A stretch of 64,000 nt of DNA from Hymenobacter sublimis (GCF_023101345.1 NZ_CP095848.1:991501-1055500); one strand, 5' to 3'. Counted from the first letter of the stretch, positions 1 to 9,002 are shown. Made by a program: numbers and translations. Notes: generated by a model not told the origin, from the sequence alone.

Positions 1-1337
1 CCAGACGTAGTTGACGGCTGGGACGCGAGCGGCGCGGCAGGTGACACATACCCATGGATCCAGCCGGAATAGAAACTGTAAGACTGCAGCCGCCCATCGT
101 GCCCCCGGTACGTTACTAAGTTGTGCTTGGGGTTAAAGTGAAGCTCCCCGTTGATCTGCCAGTTGCGGTGATGTGCCTGTGCAGGATCCACTTCGCTCGT
201 TACCCATTGGTTGTCCAAGGAACGGAGGCTACGGTAAAGGAGGCCATTGGTGCCGCAGAAGAATAGTTCATCCTTGTTATTGGGGTTAACGGCAATTGAC
301 CCGGGACGAGGACTTACATACTCCAGCCAGTCGTTGATGGGCTTTTTGAAAACATAGTTCACGTATTCCTGCTCCGACTGGTCGTAGGAAACGGCATACT
401 GACCCTGCAGTGGCTTATAGACGGTAATGTAATCAATGTCCATTTCGGCGTGCGTAATGCCCATGGCTACCGCCTCGCGAGTCATTTGCAGGTTGGCTAG
501 AATGCGCGCCGTATAGGCGTGGGTCTGCACCTGGGAACTGGTCACGGTGTACTGCTCTCGGTCGTTAAGAAAAAACGTAACCTGGGTAGGCGTCCAAACT
601 ACCGTGTAGGTGTTGAAGTCCTGAGACAAGTCGCGCCCGTCTTTGGTGCTGCGTCCGCCACAGGTCCAGGCACCCAGCGGAATCGTGTCGCAGCCCTTTG
701 AGCCGGAGGTGGCGCAGAGTTGATTACGCTTATCCCAATCGAGCACACCGCTGCTAATCTGGCGGCGGGGCTCGTCGTTCCCATTATCGATTACGTCAAT
801 TTCAGTACCAGCGCTCAGCAGCCAGAAGGTAGGCCAAACGCCTTTGCCGTTAGCAGGCAGCTTACACCGAATTTCAAACATGCCATAGGCAAAGCCCGCC
901 CAGTTATCCGGAGCCCAGCCCGCGGGCACACTAACCGGGTCATACGCCTTGGTAGACATGATCCGGCCCGATACATATGCAATGTTGGTACGACGGGCCG
1001 CCGTATTAAGCGCTGCTCGTTGCGCGGCCGGAACCACATCAGCCTTAAGGCGAAGGATGCCACCTCCCGGAAATTCTACTTGGGAGGCTGCGTAGTACTC
1101 TGTGCCCCAGCCATCGAGGCCATCTACTTCCCAGTTGCCGCTGGCCTTTAGCTCATCTACGTTTCTATAGTTGAACTCGTCTTGGAACACAATCCGGTAA
1201 TTTGATCTGTCCAGCTTACACTGCGCTGCCACTTTCGTAGTTAATAAGCACAGGGCAAGCAGCAACAGAGCTAGCCAGCGCAGAGGCTGGTAGGCTTTTA
1301 TGAAGAGGCAAACGAACTGCCTGTAAAGTGCAAACAT
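1..1337 (-). CDS. Secreted GH16-like glycoside hydrolase (partial, C-terminus off the window)
   Basis: The first 445 residues are present and the 3' end lies beyond base 1. An N-terminal hydrophobic segment (about residues 20-38, ending VAAQ) looks like a signal peptide. Residues about 45-310 read as a GH16 (laminarinase/concanavalin-like) domain: FQDEFNY near the start, WAGFAYGMFEIRCKLP, then FWLL and the catalytic signature. That signature is E179-I-D181-V-I-D184, whereas the family pattern is ExDxxE; the acid/base Glu appears to be Asp. After about residue 320 a second region (SIAVNPNNKDELFFCGTNG, later WQINGELHFNP) resembles a beta-propeller or tectonin-like carbohydrate-reading module. 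GH16 enzymes cleave beta-1,3/1,4-glucans or galactans. The substrate cannot be told, and activity is uncertain because of the Asp. The ATG at 1337 is chosen because it opens the signal peptide. Confidence 0.75.
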   Translation of the reverse strand, partial: MFALYRQFVCLFIKAYQPLRWLALLLLALCLLTTKVAAQCKLDRSNYRIVFQDEFNYRNVDELKASGNWEVDGLDGWGTEYYAASQVEFPGGGILRLKADVVPAAQRAALNTAARRTNIAYVSGRIMSTKAYDPVSVPAGWAPDNWAGFAYGMFEIRCKLPANGKGVWPTFWLLSAGTEIDVIDNGNDEPRRQISSGVLDWDKRNQLCATSGSKGCDTIPLGAWTCGGRSTKDGRDLSQDFNTYTVVWTPTQVTFFLNDREQYTVTSSQVQTHAYTARILANLQMTREAVAMGITHAEMDIDYITVYKPLQGQYAVSYDQSEQEYVNYVFKKPINDWLEYVSPRPGSIAVNPNNKDELFFCGTNGLLYRSLRSLDNQWVTSEVDPAQAHHRNWQINGELHFNPKHNLVTYRGHDGRLQSYSFYSGWIHGYVSPAAPLASQPSTTS

Positions 1338-1648
1338 GGTGATACAGCAGGTATATACAGACCAGTTTACTATCCATGAAACCGCCCGAAAAGCAGCTAT
1401 AGAGTAGGAATTAATGGCTGTCGCTTTACTTTTCTACTGGTATTGGCAGCCACTAGTTGTGTGCTAATCCCGCAACAACCTAGTGTAACGTCAGTGCAAC
1501 TCGCCGTTAGGAGCAGGCGAAAGGGCGCGAAGATCAGTATCTTTTCAGGTTTTCCGGAGCTCTTACCTGTCATAGCTATTGTGCGCAAATATGCTAGACG
1601 CCCAAGTTGAACGGCTGTTCAGCTGCTATTGCTAGTACAAGGAGTAAC
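1338..1648. other. Gap without a convincing gene
   Basis: Between the start of the GH16-like gene and the end of folK. It should hold the promoter of the GH16-like gene. A 63-codon open frame on the minus strand (1397-1588) has no recognisable domain or composition and is not called. Confidence 0.5.
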
Positions 1649-2140
1649 CTACGAAGCTGCTGGATACCTCTTTACGGCTAACCCGTCGGTACACACAGCC
1701 AGCAGCTCTGCTATGGTTTTTCCTGCCTGCGGGTGCACTACCGAAGCAGCAATTTCAGCTAGTGGAACCAGCGCGAACCGCCGCTCCGGCAGGCGCGGGT
1801 GGGGTAGAGTAAGTCGGGGACTTTGTATTACCACTTCGTTGTACAGCAGAATATCCACATCAAGGGTGCGGGCGCCCCAGTGAATTAGACGCTCCCGGCC
1901 AGCTTGTTGCTCAACGGCTTGGCAGGCGTCGAGTAGTTGCTCGGGTAGGAGGGAGGTATGCAAGCGGAGAGCCTGGTTTAGGAAAGCGGGCTGCGCAGTA
2001 AGGCCCCAAGCCGCGGTTTCGTACAAGCCGGATGCTGCCACTACCGGACCCACGGTTGTCATAAGGCCCTCCACGGCCTGGCGAAGAATGGCAACCCGGT
2101 CGCCAAGGTTGGAGCCCAGTAGGAGGTAGGCGGTAGGCAT
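1649..2140 (-). CDS. folK: 2-amino-4-hydroxy-6-hydroxymethyldihydropteridine diphosphokinase
   Basis: A 163-residue cytosolic kinase of folate synthesis. It moves pyrophosphate from ATP to 6-hydroxymethyl-7,8-dihydropterin, the step before dihydropteroate synthase. The protein opens AYLLLGSNLGDR, the usual HPPK N-terminus, and carries the signature GARTLDVDILLY followed by LTLPHPRLPERRFALVPLAEI, with Asp residues that bind the two Mg ions. Length matches the family (about 160). A longer in-frame start exists upstream at 2224, but it would overlap the neighbouring hydrolase; the ATG at 2140 puts the conserved first strand at the N-terminus. The gene starts 5 bp after the hydrolase stop, so the two are probably co-transcribed. 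Confidence 0.93.
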   Translation of the reverse strand: MPTAYLLLGSNLGDRVAILRQAVEGLMTTVGPVVAASGLYETAAWGLTAQPAFLNQALRLHTSLLPEQLLDACQAVEQQAGRERLIHWGARTLDVDILLYNEVVIQSPRLTLPHPRLPERRFALVPLAEIAASVVHPQAGKTIAELLAVCTDGLAVKRYPAAS

Positions 2141-2145
2141 AACAA

Positions 2146-3018
2146 CTACAAAACGCGGCGCAGAAAATCTACTGTCACATCGGCGGCAGCCAAGGCTTGG
2201 GCGGGCAAATGCGCCCCTGGCCATGGGTGGCTGCCACCAAAGTTGTGAGTCACTTCTGGCAGGATGGCCAATTCGGCGGCTGGTTTGCAGGCGTGCAACT
2301 CGTGGGCCCGCGCTACGGGTACGGTTTCGTCCTGGTCGCCGTGTACGATGAGGAGGGGCTGCTTGAGCTTGCGGCGGACATTGTGCGGAATATCCAGCCG
2401 CAGCCGATTCCGGTGGTAATCCTCCACAATCTGGAAGTACAGGGGCAATTGCTGCTTGGTGCGGCTATTTTCCACGTAATACACGCCTTGCTGCTGCCAG
2501 TGTTGCATCAGCTCCGCGGTCCAGCCGGGGTTTACATTGCTGATGGCGGCCCAGGTAACCACAGCTTTCACCCGCACATCTTCGGCACCTTTCAGCAGCA
2601 CTAGGCCGCCGCCGCGGCTGTGTCCAATGAGGGCCATACGGGTAACGTCCAGTTCCGCCGCCGGAAGATCAGCTTGCTTAGAATCGAGCAGGTAGTCCAG
2701 CAGGGTCCCGATGTCATTTAGCTCCAGGGAAAAGTTATTTCGACCGAACGCCTCTAAGTCCTCTAGGTCGCCGGTGCCGTCCACTACTAGCCCGTTGTGC
2801 GAGAGGTTCAGCTTCACGAATACAAAGCCTTGCTGGGCAAACCAATCGGCCAGTAGGTTGAAATGGCCCCAGTCTTTGAACCCCTTGAAGCCGTGCACAA
2901 ACACCACTACGGGCTTGGGTTGCCCAGTAGGTACGTACCGCAAATCAGCCGCAAAGGGGCGGGCGTGATGGGTGCTAGTGAGTAGCAAATCAAGGCGGAC
3001 GGGCTGTGGTTGTGGCAT
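2146..3018 (-). CDS. Alpha/beta hydrolase (serine hydrolase, dienelactone-hydrolase-like)
   Basis: A 290-residue cytosolic alpha/beta-fold hydrolase without a signal peptide. The oxyanion-hole strand VVFVHGFKGFKDW is followed by the nucleophile elbow GHSRGG. The acid is in VHGDQDETVP and the histidine in EVTHNFGG near the C-terminus, so the Ser-Asp-His triad is complete. Substrate is unknown; the family includes esterases, lipases and peptidases. It lies directly upstream of folK with a 5-bp gap, which suggests an operon but gives no clear functional link to folate. Confidence 0.85.
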   Translation of the reverse strand: MPQPQPVRLDLLLTSTHHARPFAADLRYVPTGQPKPVVVFVHGFKGFKDWGHFNLLADWFAQQGFVFVKLNLSHNGLVVDGTGDLEDLEAFGRNNFSLELNDIGTLLDYLLDSKQADLPAAELDVTRMALIGHSRGGGLVLLKGAEDVRVKAVVTWAAISNVNPGWTAELMQHWQQQGVYYVENSRTKQQLPLYFQIVEDYHRNRLRLDIPHNVRRKLKQPLLIVHGDQDETVPVARAHELHACKPAAELAILPEVTHNFGGSHPWPGAHLPAQALAAADVTVDFLRRVL

Positions 3019-3309
3019 ACGGGCGAAGGTAAGCGGTGAAACAGTGTGTTTGCTGTTTTGCCTCGGTGAGCAACTCGCCGCTACCCTGCCTGTTCAACGT
3101 GTTGTTGCCTGAAACGTGGCCAGCCTTGGCTGGCGAGCAGGGAGGTAGGGCTTGGCACGTTACCCGGCTTTAGTTCGCGGGGAGGGCCGCCGGGGTAGTG
3201 CTGCTCGCCAAGATGGCGCGGCTAGGCCCTGGCGCGCATAAACTCACCGTTTCACTACCTCACTATTTCACCTTTTTCCCCGTATCATTGCAGCGCCCAA
3301 CACACCTGC

Positions 3310-4290
3310 ATGACCGTTACGCTGGACCAGATACAGGCGCCCATCGCCGCCGAGATGGAGGAATTCGAGAAGAAATTCCGCCAGTCCATGCAAACGCGCC
3401 AGCTGCTGCTCGACAAAATCATGGGCTACATTGTGAAGCGCAAGGGCAAGCAAATCCGGCCCATGTTTGTGTTCTTCACGGCCAAAATCAGCGGCGGCGA
3501 CCCGCTACCCGAGGCAACTTTCCGGGGCGCAGCCCTCATCGAGCTGCTGCACACGGCCACCCTAGTTCACGACGATGTAGTGGACGAGAGCAACTACCGC
3601 CGCGGCTTTTTCTCCATCAACGCCCTCTGGAAAAATAAGATTGCCGTGCTGGTAGGCGACTACCTGCTGAGCAAAGGCCTATTGCTGAGCCTGGAAAACG
3701 ACGATTACGACCTGCTCAAAATCGTGAGCAACGCCGTGAAGGAGCTGAGCGAAGGCGAACTGCTGCAGATTGAAAAAGCACGCCGCCTTGATATCACCGA
3801 GGACGTTTACTTTGATATTATTCGGCAGAAAACGGCTTCGCTGATTGCTTCCTGCTGCGCCGTGGGGGCCGCTTCAGCCGGGGCCGATAAGGAAACCATT
3901 GAGCGGGCTCGCCTTTTTGGGGAGAAGGTAGGCATGGCCTTCCAGATTAAGGATGACCTCTTTGACTTCGGAACCGACGAAATCGGTAAACCGGTGGGCA
4001 TTGACATCAAGGAGAAAAAGATGACGCTGCCCTTAATTTACGCTCTCCAGCAGGCCGATTGGCTGACCAAGCGCCGCGTCATCTACAACGTGAAAAACAA
4101 CGACGGCCGCAAGGACCGGGTGCAGGCCGTCATTGAGTTCGTGAAGAAATCCGGCGGCCTGAACTACGCCATTCAGGTAATGGAGCGCTACCGCGACGAG
4201 GCCCTGACAATTCTGCGCACCTTCCCCGAATCTGCTTCCCGCACTTCGCTGGAGCAGCTTATTAACTACACCATTGAGCGGGAAAAGTAA
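3310..4290 (+). CDS. Trans-polyprenyl diphosphate synthase
   Basis: A 326-residue prenyltransferase that extends allylic diphosphates with isopentenyl diphosphate to give the long chain used for menaquinone or related quinones. Both Asp-rich Mg-diphosphate motifs are present: D88-D89-V-V-D92 (in LVHDDVVDES) and D215-D216-L-F-D219 (in QIKDDLFDFG). The substrate-binding GKQIRPMFVFF segment near residue 45 is also typical. Length and sequence fit the IspB/octaprenyl or heptaprenyl synthase type; chain length cannot be read from the sequence. The gene stands alone on the plus strand and is followed by a strong shared terminator. Confidence 0.92.
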   Translation: MTVTLDQIQAPIAAEMEEFEKKFRQSMQTRQLLLDKIMGYIVKRKGKQIRPMFVFFTAKISGGDPLPEATFRGAALIELLHTATLVHDDVVDESNYRRGFFSINALWKNKIAVLVGDYLLSKGLLLSLENDDYDLLKIVSNAVKELSEGELLQIEKARRLDITEDVYFDIIRQKTASLIASCCAVGAASAGADKETIERARLFGEKVGMAFQIKDDLFDFGTDEIGKPVGIDIKEKKMTLPLIYALQQADWLTKRRVIYNVKNNDGRKDRVQAVIEFVKKSGGLNYAIQVMERYRDEALTILRTFPESASRTSLEQLINYTIEREK

Positions 4291-4321
4291 CCACACCAAC
4301 GGGTAGGGTTGACCTCCGCAT

Positions 4322-4354
4322 AAAAAAGGCTCGCCGTTTGGCGAGCCTTTTTTA
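4322..4354. terminator. Bidirectional intrinsic terminator
   Basis: An 8-bp stem GGCTCGCC/GGCGAGCC with loop GTTT is flanked by an A-run on the left and a T-run on the right. It can therefore end transcripts of the prenyl synthase (plus) and of the convergent zinc-ribbon gene (minus). Confidence 0.88.
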
Positions 4355-4390
4355 TGCGGAGAATTTATGCCGAGCAAGCCACGTAAAAGC

Positions 4391-4699
4391 TTAGTGCTCC
4401 GGCTCGGCTACCTGGTAGGAAACGCTTTCTGGAGCAACCTCCGACACCTCGAAGTGCACGCCATCGAAGGTGCTTTTGACGGTGATTTCGTGGGTCATGT
4501 CGCAGCCGGGGCACTTGATTTCTTCAGTTTCAAACTGGCCGTCATCCTCGGTGGAGTTAGCCAGGTGGTCGGCGGCGGGTACGCCTAGCAGGTCCGTGAA
4601 GACTTCCGTGTGACACTGGTTGCACTCGAATTTGAGGCCTACCGTGCGGCCTTGGAGTTCGTCAAGCGGGGCGGGGGTATTTTTTTGCTGAATCCACAT
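4391..4699 (-). CDS. Small acidic zinc-ribbon protein
   Basis: A 102-residue soluble protein with two CxxC pairs, FECNQCHTE near residue 25 and IKCPGCDMTHE near residue 63. Together these could coordinate one zinc ion in a ribbon fold. The remainder is acidic, with beta-rich stretches (EITVKSTFDGVHFEV). No signal peptide is present. I do not recognise a named family; a role in nucleic-acid or protein binding is only a guess from the zinc ribbon. It is convergent with the prenyl synthase and shares its terminator. Confidence 0.75.
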   Translation of the reverse strand: MWIQQKNTPAPLDELQGRTVGLKFECNQCHTEVFTDLLGVPAADHLANSTEDDGQFETEEIKCPGCDMTHEITVKSTFDGVHFEVSEVAPESVSYQVAEPEH

Positions 4700-4875
4700 A
4701 GGAAAGCGAGAGTTTGGTTGTTGGAGAAAGTTCGGGAGGCCGCGTTGGGCTAATAGGCTGTACGCGCGGAAGGTAGGCTGGGGTTGTGCTACGGGCGGCC
4801 CAAACCCATTAATGCAGCTGTGCCTCGTGTTTTGCCTTATCTTCGATTCAACTCTGTTGGCATTAGTCCTCCCGC

Positions 4876-6276
4876 ATGTCTACGCCCATATTGCCTGCTC
4901 CCGAAGCCCCGGTGGCTCCCTTTCCCTGGATACCGCGCTGGCGCACCCTGCTCACGTCCCTGGCCATGGCCCGGGACCCCATCGGCAACCTGAACCGCGC
5001 CCATGCTGCGGGCGGCGACACGGTAGGGCTGCACCTGGGCGGCATCCGGCCCTGCTACGTCACCCGCGACCCGGCCCTGGTGCAGCACATCTTGCAGAAA
5101 AACCACCGCCGCTACCTTAAATCCGACCTTACCCACGGCCTGGTGCGCTACATTGGGCGGGGGCTGCTGACCAATGAGGGGGCCGACTGGCTGCGGCAGC
5201 GCCGCCTGATTCAGCCCGGCTTTCACCGCCAGCGCCTGGCCGGCCTGACCCGCCTGATGCAAGCCGCCGCCGAAGACTGGACCCAGGAACTACGCCAGCT
5301 AACCGCGGCGGGCCCAGCCTTAGTGGATATTCACGAGGCCATGACCCGCGTGGCTTTTCGCATCATTGCCCAGGCCACCTTTGGGACTAGTATGAGTGAC
5401 GCGGAGCGAAACCGGCTTTCCGACGTGCTGACCCAGATTCAGGCGTTTTACGTGCGCACCATCCGGCAGCCCTACCTGCGGCCCTGGCTGCAAGGCACCG
5501 GCAGCTACCGGCGGCACGAAGCTCTGAGCCTAGAGCTACGCGAGTTGGTTCGCGGCTACATCCGCCAGCGTCAGGCTACGGGCCCCACGGCAGCCACCCA
5601 CGATGATTTACTGCAAATGCTGCTGGATGCCCGCTACGAGGATACTGGGGAGCCCATGACGGAGGAGCGGCTGGTAGATGAGGCCAACATTTTGCTGCTA
5701 GCTGGCCACGAAACCTCCGCCAACGCCCTGAGCTGGCTGTTTTACTTGCTGGCTACCCACCCTGAGGCGGCAGCCCGCATCCGGGAGGAGCGGCAGGCAG
5801 CGGGGCTAATGGAGCGGCCGCCGAAGTTTGAGGAGCTGGCGCAGCTGCCGTATTCTATGCAGGTTATTCAGGAAACCATGCGCCTATACCCGCCAGCCTG
5901 GATTCTGGACCGCGTGGCGCTGGAAGACGATGAGTTTCAGGGGCGCCCAATTCCCAAGGGCACTCTGTTTTCGCTTTACGTGTACGGCCTGCACCGCCAC
6001 CCTGATTTGTGGCCTGAGCCCAATGCCTTCCGGCCCGAGCGGTTCGGGCCGGGAGCCCAACCCGCCGTGCCTGCCTATGGCTACCTGCCCTTTGGGGGCG
6101 GGCCGCGCCTGTGCATTGGCAACCACTTCGCCCTAACCGAAATTCAGCTGGTGCTGCTGGAAACCCTGCAGCATTTCAGCCTGGAGCCAGCCTCAGAAGC
6201 CACCGTAGTGCCCGTGCCCTTGGTGACGCTCCGGCCCCAGGAAGGCGTATTCCTACGGTTCGCGCGGCTGAGATGA
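4876..6276 (+). CDS. Cytochrome P450
   Basis: A 466-residue haem monooxygenase without a membrane anchor. The three family signatures are intact: the I-helix oxygen-activation motif A276-GHET-S, the K-helix E333-T-M-R336, and the haem-binding loop FGGGPRLCIGN with the thiolate ligand at C413. The overall pattern (GNHFALTEIQLVLLETLQHF after the cysteine) resembles the bacterial fatty-acid or CYP102-like haem domains rather than the steroid type. No ferredoxin or reductase gene is nearby, so electrons must come from partners encoded elsewhere. Substrate unknown. The first ATG after the upstream gap is used. Confidence 0.92.
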   Translation: MSTPILPAPEAPVAPFPWIPRWRTLLTSLAMARDPIGNLNRAHAAGGDTVGLHLGGIRPCYVTRDPALVQHILQKNHRRYLKSDLTHGLVRYIGRGLLTNEGADWLRQRRLIQPGFHRQRLAGLTRLMQAAAEDWTQELRQLTAAGPALVDIHEAMTRVAFRIIAQATFGTSMSDAERNRLSDVLTQIQAFYVRTIRQPYLRPWLQGTGSYRRHEALSLELRELVRGYIRQRQATGPTAATHDDLLQMLLDARYEDTGEPMTEERLVDEANILLLAGHETSANALSWLFYLLATHPEAAARIREERQAAGLMERPPKFEELAQLPYSMQVIQETMRLYPPAWILDRVALEDDEFQGRPIPKGTLFSLYVYGLHRHPDLWPEPNAFRPERFGPGAQPAVPAYGYLPFGGGPRLCIGNHFALTEIQLVLLETLQHFSLEPASEATVVPVPLVTLRPQEGVFLRFARLR

Positions 6277-6301
6277 CGTAGCTGAGTCTCCATTCCACAA
6301 A

Positions 6302-6351
6302 GGTATTGTCATGCTTGATCTAGCGTCCGCTTGTCGAAGCATGACAATACC
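6302..6351. repeat. Hairpin repeat between convergent genes
   Basis: Two perfect 15-bp arms (GGTATTGTCATGCTT at 6302-6316 and its complement at 6337-6351) enclose a 20-base loop. It lies between the P450 stop and the metallo-hydrolase stop, where it may act as a shared terminator. Its GTCATGCTTGATC core differs from the GTCATTCCGAG family seen elsewhere in the window. Confidence 0.8.
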
Positions 6352-6418
6352 GTTTAGTACCAGTTATACACTACCGGAAAAAAGCAAACGTACTTCTTCG
6401 CTGGAAAAACGGACATCC

Positions 6419-7546
6419 TCATTTCCACCAGGCTACCTGTGGCAATGGGCCAGCGCCGAGCGTCACGGGCTGGCCCAGCTCTGGGGTAGTAATGAGCAGC
6501 CCCAGCCGAGCGGCAGCGGCGGCGGCCCGCGTAACGGGTTCGTTCCAGGCGTGGTGGGCTTCCGTGAAAGCGCCCCAGTGTACTGGCAGTAGTAGCCGGG
6601 CCCGCACATCCAGGGTTGCCTGTACGGTTTGCTCCGGAAGCATGTGAATTTGGGCCCACTGGGCGTCGTACTGTCCGCATTCCATTAGGGCCACATCGAA
6701 GGGGCCATGCTGCTGGCCGATGGTTTGGAAGTGGGGCCCATACCCGCCGTCGCCGCTGTAGAACACCCGTTTATCAGCCGATTTAATAACCCAGGAACTC
6801 CAGGAAGTTGAGTTCCGGTTTGTGAGGCCGCGCCCGGAAAAGTGGCGGGCAGGAGTGCTCGTAATCGATACTCCTCCCGGCAACTGCACCGACTGGTTCC
6901 AGTCTAGCTCCTGCACCCGCTCCGGGGCTACCCCCCAGGCCAGCAGGTGAACCCCTACGCCCAAGGGCACAAAGAAGTGGGTAGTTTTGTCCTTAAGCCG
7001 CAGAATGGTCTGGTAGTCAAGGTGGTCGTAGTGGTCGTGCGAGATGAGCACTGCATCAATGGGCGGCAGCTGCTCGGCGGTTATAGCCAGCTGCGGATTA
7101 TAGCGCTGGGGCGTTATCCAGGAAACCGGGCCCATTTTCACGCTTAGCATGGGGTCCAGCAGAATGTTCTTGCCTCCAATTTCTACCAGGCTGGCGGAGT
7201 GCCCAAACCACGTCACGCGGAGCAGCTCGGGTGTTTTTTGGCGGATGCTCGCCGGATCAAGCGGCCGCGTGGGCAGGGGAGCGGCTGGTTTGTCGTTGGG
7301 TGTTTTGCTGAACAGAAAGCGCCATAGGGAGCCGAAGGTACTGCCGCCGGTCATGAGGGTAGTGGGCACCAAATTCTGGAACTCTCCATCCTGGTAGTGG
7401 CCTGATTTGGCGTAAGCTGCCCGTTGCGCCTTCGTGGGCTTGCCGCCGAACTCCGGGCTGAGGTTGGCGAAAGCAACTCCCGCTACCACCATCACAATAA
7501 GCAGGCTGACCGTCAGAAGGCCAATAGTTTTCAGGAGTCTTTGCAT
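6419..7546 (-). CDS. NAPE-PLD/UlaG-like metallo-beta-lactamase fold hydrolase
   Basis: A 375-residue protein with an N-terminal membrane segment (about residues 8-27) and a metallo-beta-lactamase domain. The metal motif H170-D-H172-Y-D174-H175 is clear. Other landmarks are WFGHSASLVEIGGKNILLDP at the start of the domain, a later YSGDGGYGPHF, and LLPVHWGAFTEA for the remaining His ligand. This arrangement matches the N-acylphosphatidylethanolamine phospholipase D-like branch of the superfamily, so a membrane lipid or phosphodiester substrate is plausible but unproven. The N-terminal anchor places the domain on the periplasmic face. Confidence 0.87.
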   Translation of the reverse strand: MQRLLKTIGLLTVSLLIVMVVAGVAFANLSPEFGGKPTKAQRAAYAKSGHYQDGEFQNLVPTTLMTGGSTFGSLWRFLFSKTPNDKPAAPLPTRPLDPASIRQKTPELLRVTWFGHSASLVEIGGKNILLDPMLSVKMGPVSWITPQRYNPQLAITAEQLPPIDAVLISHDHYDHLDYQTILRLKDKTTHFFVPLGVGVHLLAWGVAPERVQELDWNQSVQLPGGVSITSTPARHFSGRGLTNRNSTSWSSWVIKSADKRVFYSGDGGYGPHFQTIGQQHGPFDVALMECGQYDAQWAQIHMLPEQTVQATLDVRARLLLPVHWGAFTEAHHAWNEPVTRAAAAAARLGLLITTPELGQPVTLGAGPLPQVAWWK

Positions 7547-7695
7547 GGAAACAAATGCTAATTCGAAAGGCCAGAAGCCGTGCCACGATTACTTTAGAAG
7601 CGAAACCAACCCGCGCCCTACCCGGGTAGTCGGTATGGTACGGTAAATACTTTACGTGGCTGGCCCAGGGAAAAGCACACTCCGGCAGAAACATA

Positions 7696-7735
7696 AACAC
7701 CACGGCCCGATCTGGGCAGACCGGGCCATGGTGTT
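7696..7735 (-). terminator. Hairpin terminator after the Spy-like gene
   Basis: Nearly perfect 14-bp arms (AACACCACGGCCCG at 7696-7709, pairing with 7722-7735, one mismatch) lie 19 bp beyond the stop codon of the minus-strand gene. The T-rich stretch that follows on that strand is weak. Confidence 0.6.
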
Positions 7736-7754
7736 AACAGCATAGGAAGTGGGT

Positions 7755-8231
7755 TTAGCTACGGCCGTTGAAGTCACGGCGGTCGGTGCCCCCGCGCCGC
7801 TCGTGCTGGCGGCTACCCATCTGGCGCGTCCGCTCCTGGCGCTTGGCTTCCAGCTGGGCGTACTGCTTTTTCGACAGTACGTCCTTGAGCTTCTGGTCGG
7901 TGCTTTCGTGAATGCGCTTGGCTTCCTCGCGTAGCTGGCTCCGGTCGTTGCTACCGGCGCGGCTCCGCAGGGCGTGCATCTGCTGCTGCTGGTCTTGGAA
8001 AATCTTCTCGACTTTCGACTTCTGCTTGCTGCTTAGGTCGAGTTCTTGGGCTAGCGTATCGGTGCGGCGCTGGCGGTCCTGGGCGCTGCCGTGGCCCCGG
8101 CGGTGGCCCTGGTCACGGCCTTGGCGTTGCTCCCGGCCCTGAGCGGGGCGGTCGTCAGCGGCGAAGCTAGCACCGGCGAAAGAGGCAGAAAGTCCGAGGA
8201 GAAGGGCGAGGCTGAAAAGTTGCTTTTTCAT
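7755..8231 (-). CDS. Spy/CpxP-like periplasmic protein
   Basis: A 158-residue exported protein. The signal peptide is KKQLFSLALLLGLSASFAGASFA. A Gln/Arg/Gly-rich linker (RPAQGREQRQGRDQ) follows, then two helices with LAQELDLSSKQKSKVEKIFQDQ and LKDVLSKKQYAQLEAKR. The 'L..LT.eQ...i' and 'L...Q...l' helix pair is the LTXXQ-like layout of Spy/CpxP envelope chaperones and of related Bacteroidota proteins. A role in binding unfolded periplasmic proteins is inference. A start ten codons upstream is possible, but the ATG at 8231 directly opens the signal peptide. The C-terminus is again Arg/Gly rich. Confidence 0.75.
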   Translation of the reverse strand: MKKQLFSLALLLGLSASFAGASFAADDRPAQGREQRQGRDQGHRRGHGSAQDRQRRTDTLAQELDLSSKQKSKVEKIFQDQQQQMHALRSRAGSNDRSQLREEAKRIHESTDQKLKDVLSKKQYAQLEAKRQERTRQMGSRQHERRGGTDRRDFNGRS

Positions 8232-8441
8232 GGGAAGAAGGAAATTGGAATGTGGTTTCAAGTGGAAGGAGGTAGGGCGTTGCGCCCTGTCTGCCCTTAT
8301 TCAAACCCAGTGCCTCATTCCAATCTTGAGGGGGCACTATCCATCACTACCCCGAAAAAGCCGACCAACTCCCGCGTTTAATCGGCTTGTGCTGAAAAGC
8401 TGGCGCTGCGTGCCCCCACGCTATTTTAGTACCTTGGCCGC

Positions 8442-9002
8442 ATGACACCACCGTTGACTTTAGTAGCTGGTCCGCTCACGGCCGTTCCGCAGCTCGAGAC
8501 CACCGATTTACTGTTGCGCGGCCCGCGAGTTACCGACTTGCCCGAGTTTGCCGCCATGGCAGCCGACCCGGATTTCTACCGCTACGTGGGTGGCAAACCC
8601 CAGAACGAAGAAGAAGCCTGGCGCCGGCTACTAGCTCAGCAAGGCCACTGGACGCTGCTCGGCTACGGAGCCTGGTCGGTGGAGGAAAAAGCCACTCGCC
8701 GCTTTATTGGTACCGTCGGCTTTTTTGATTTTCAACGAGACCTGACTCCCTCCATCAAGGGCACCCTCGAAGCCGGCTGGACCCTGGCCCCGCGCGTGCA
8801 CGGCCGCGGCTACGCTACCCAGGCCGTAGGAGCGGCCCTGCAGTGGGCCGAAGCGCAGTTCCCCGTCGCCCGCCTAACCTGCATCATCGACCCCGATAAT
8901 GCGGCCTCTCTGGCAGTAGCCCGCAAGTTTGGCTTCCAAGAAATAGCTCGCCCCATCTACCACGACGCCCCCATTGTGCTGCTAGAGCGAATCACGGATT
9001 AA
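8442..9002 (+). CDS. GNAT family N-acetyltransferase (RimJ/RimL type)
   Basis: A 186-residue acetyl-CoA-dependent acetyltransferase. It starts with the usual ETTDLLLRGPRVTDLPEFAAMAADP pattern and has GTVGFFDFQR in the middle. The acetyl-CoA loop region is LEAGWTLAPRVHGRGYATQAV (R-G-R-G-Y-A), followed by CIIDPDNAASLAVARKFGFQE. This is the RimJ/RimL-like Acetyltransf_3 group, which modifies protein N-termini or small molecules; the target is not predictable. The stop codon lies inside the 19-bp inverted repeat described next. Confidence 0.87.
   Translation: MTPPLTLVAGPLTAVPQLETTDLLLRGPRVTDLPEFAAMAADPDFYRYVGGKPQNEEEAWRRLLAQQGHWTLLGYGAWSVEEKATRRFIGTVGFFDFQRDLTPSIKGTLEAGWTLAPRVHGRGYATQAVGAALQWAEAQFPVARLTCIIDPDNAASLAVARKFGFQEIARPIYHDAPIVLLERITD

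Noticed and set aside
1397..1588. A 63-codon minus-strand frame in the GH16/folK gap
   Set aside because: No family, odd composition, no ribosome or promoter context; left as a gap.
4876..6276. P450 as part of a biosynthetic gene cluster
   Set aside because: The neighbours (zinc-ribbon protein, metallo-hydrolase, convergent genes) contain no synthase, carrier or tailoring enzyme.
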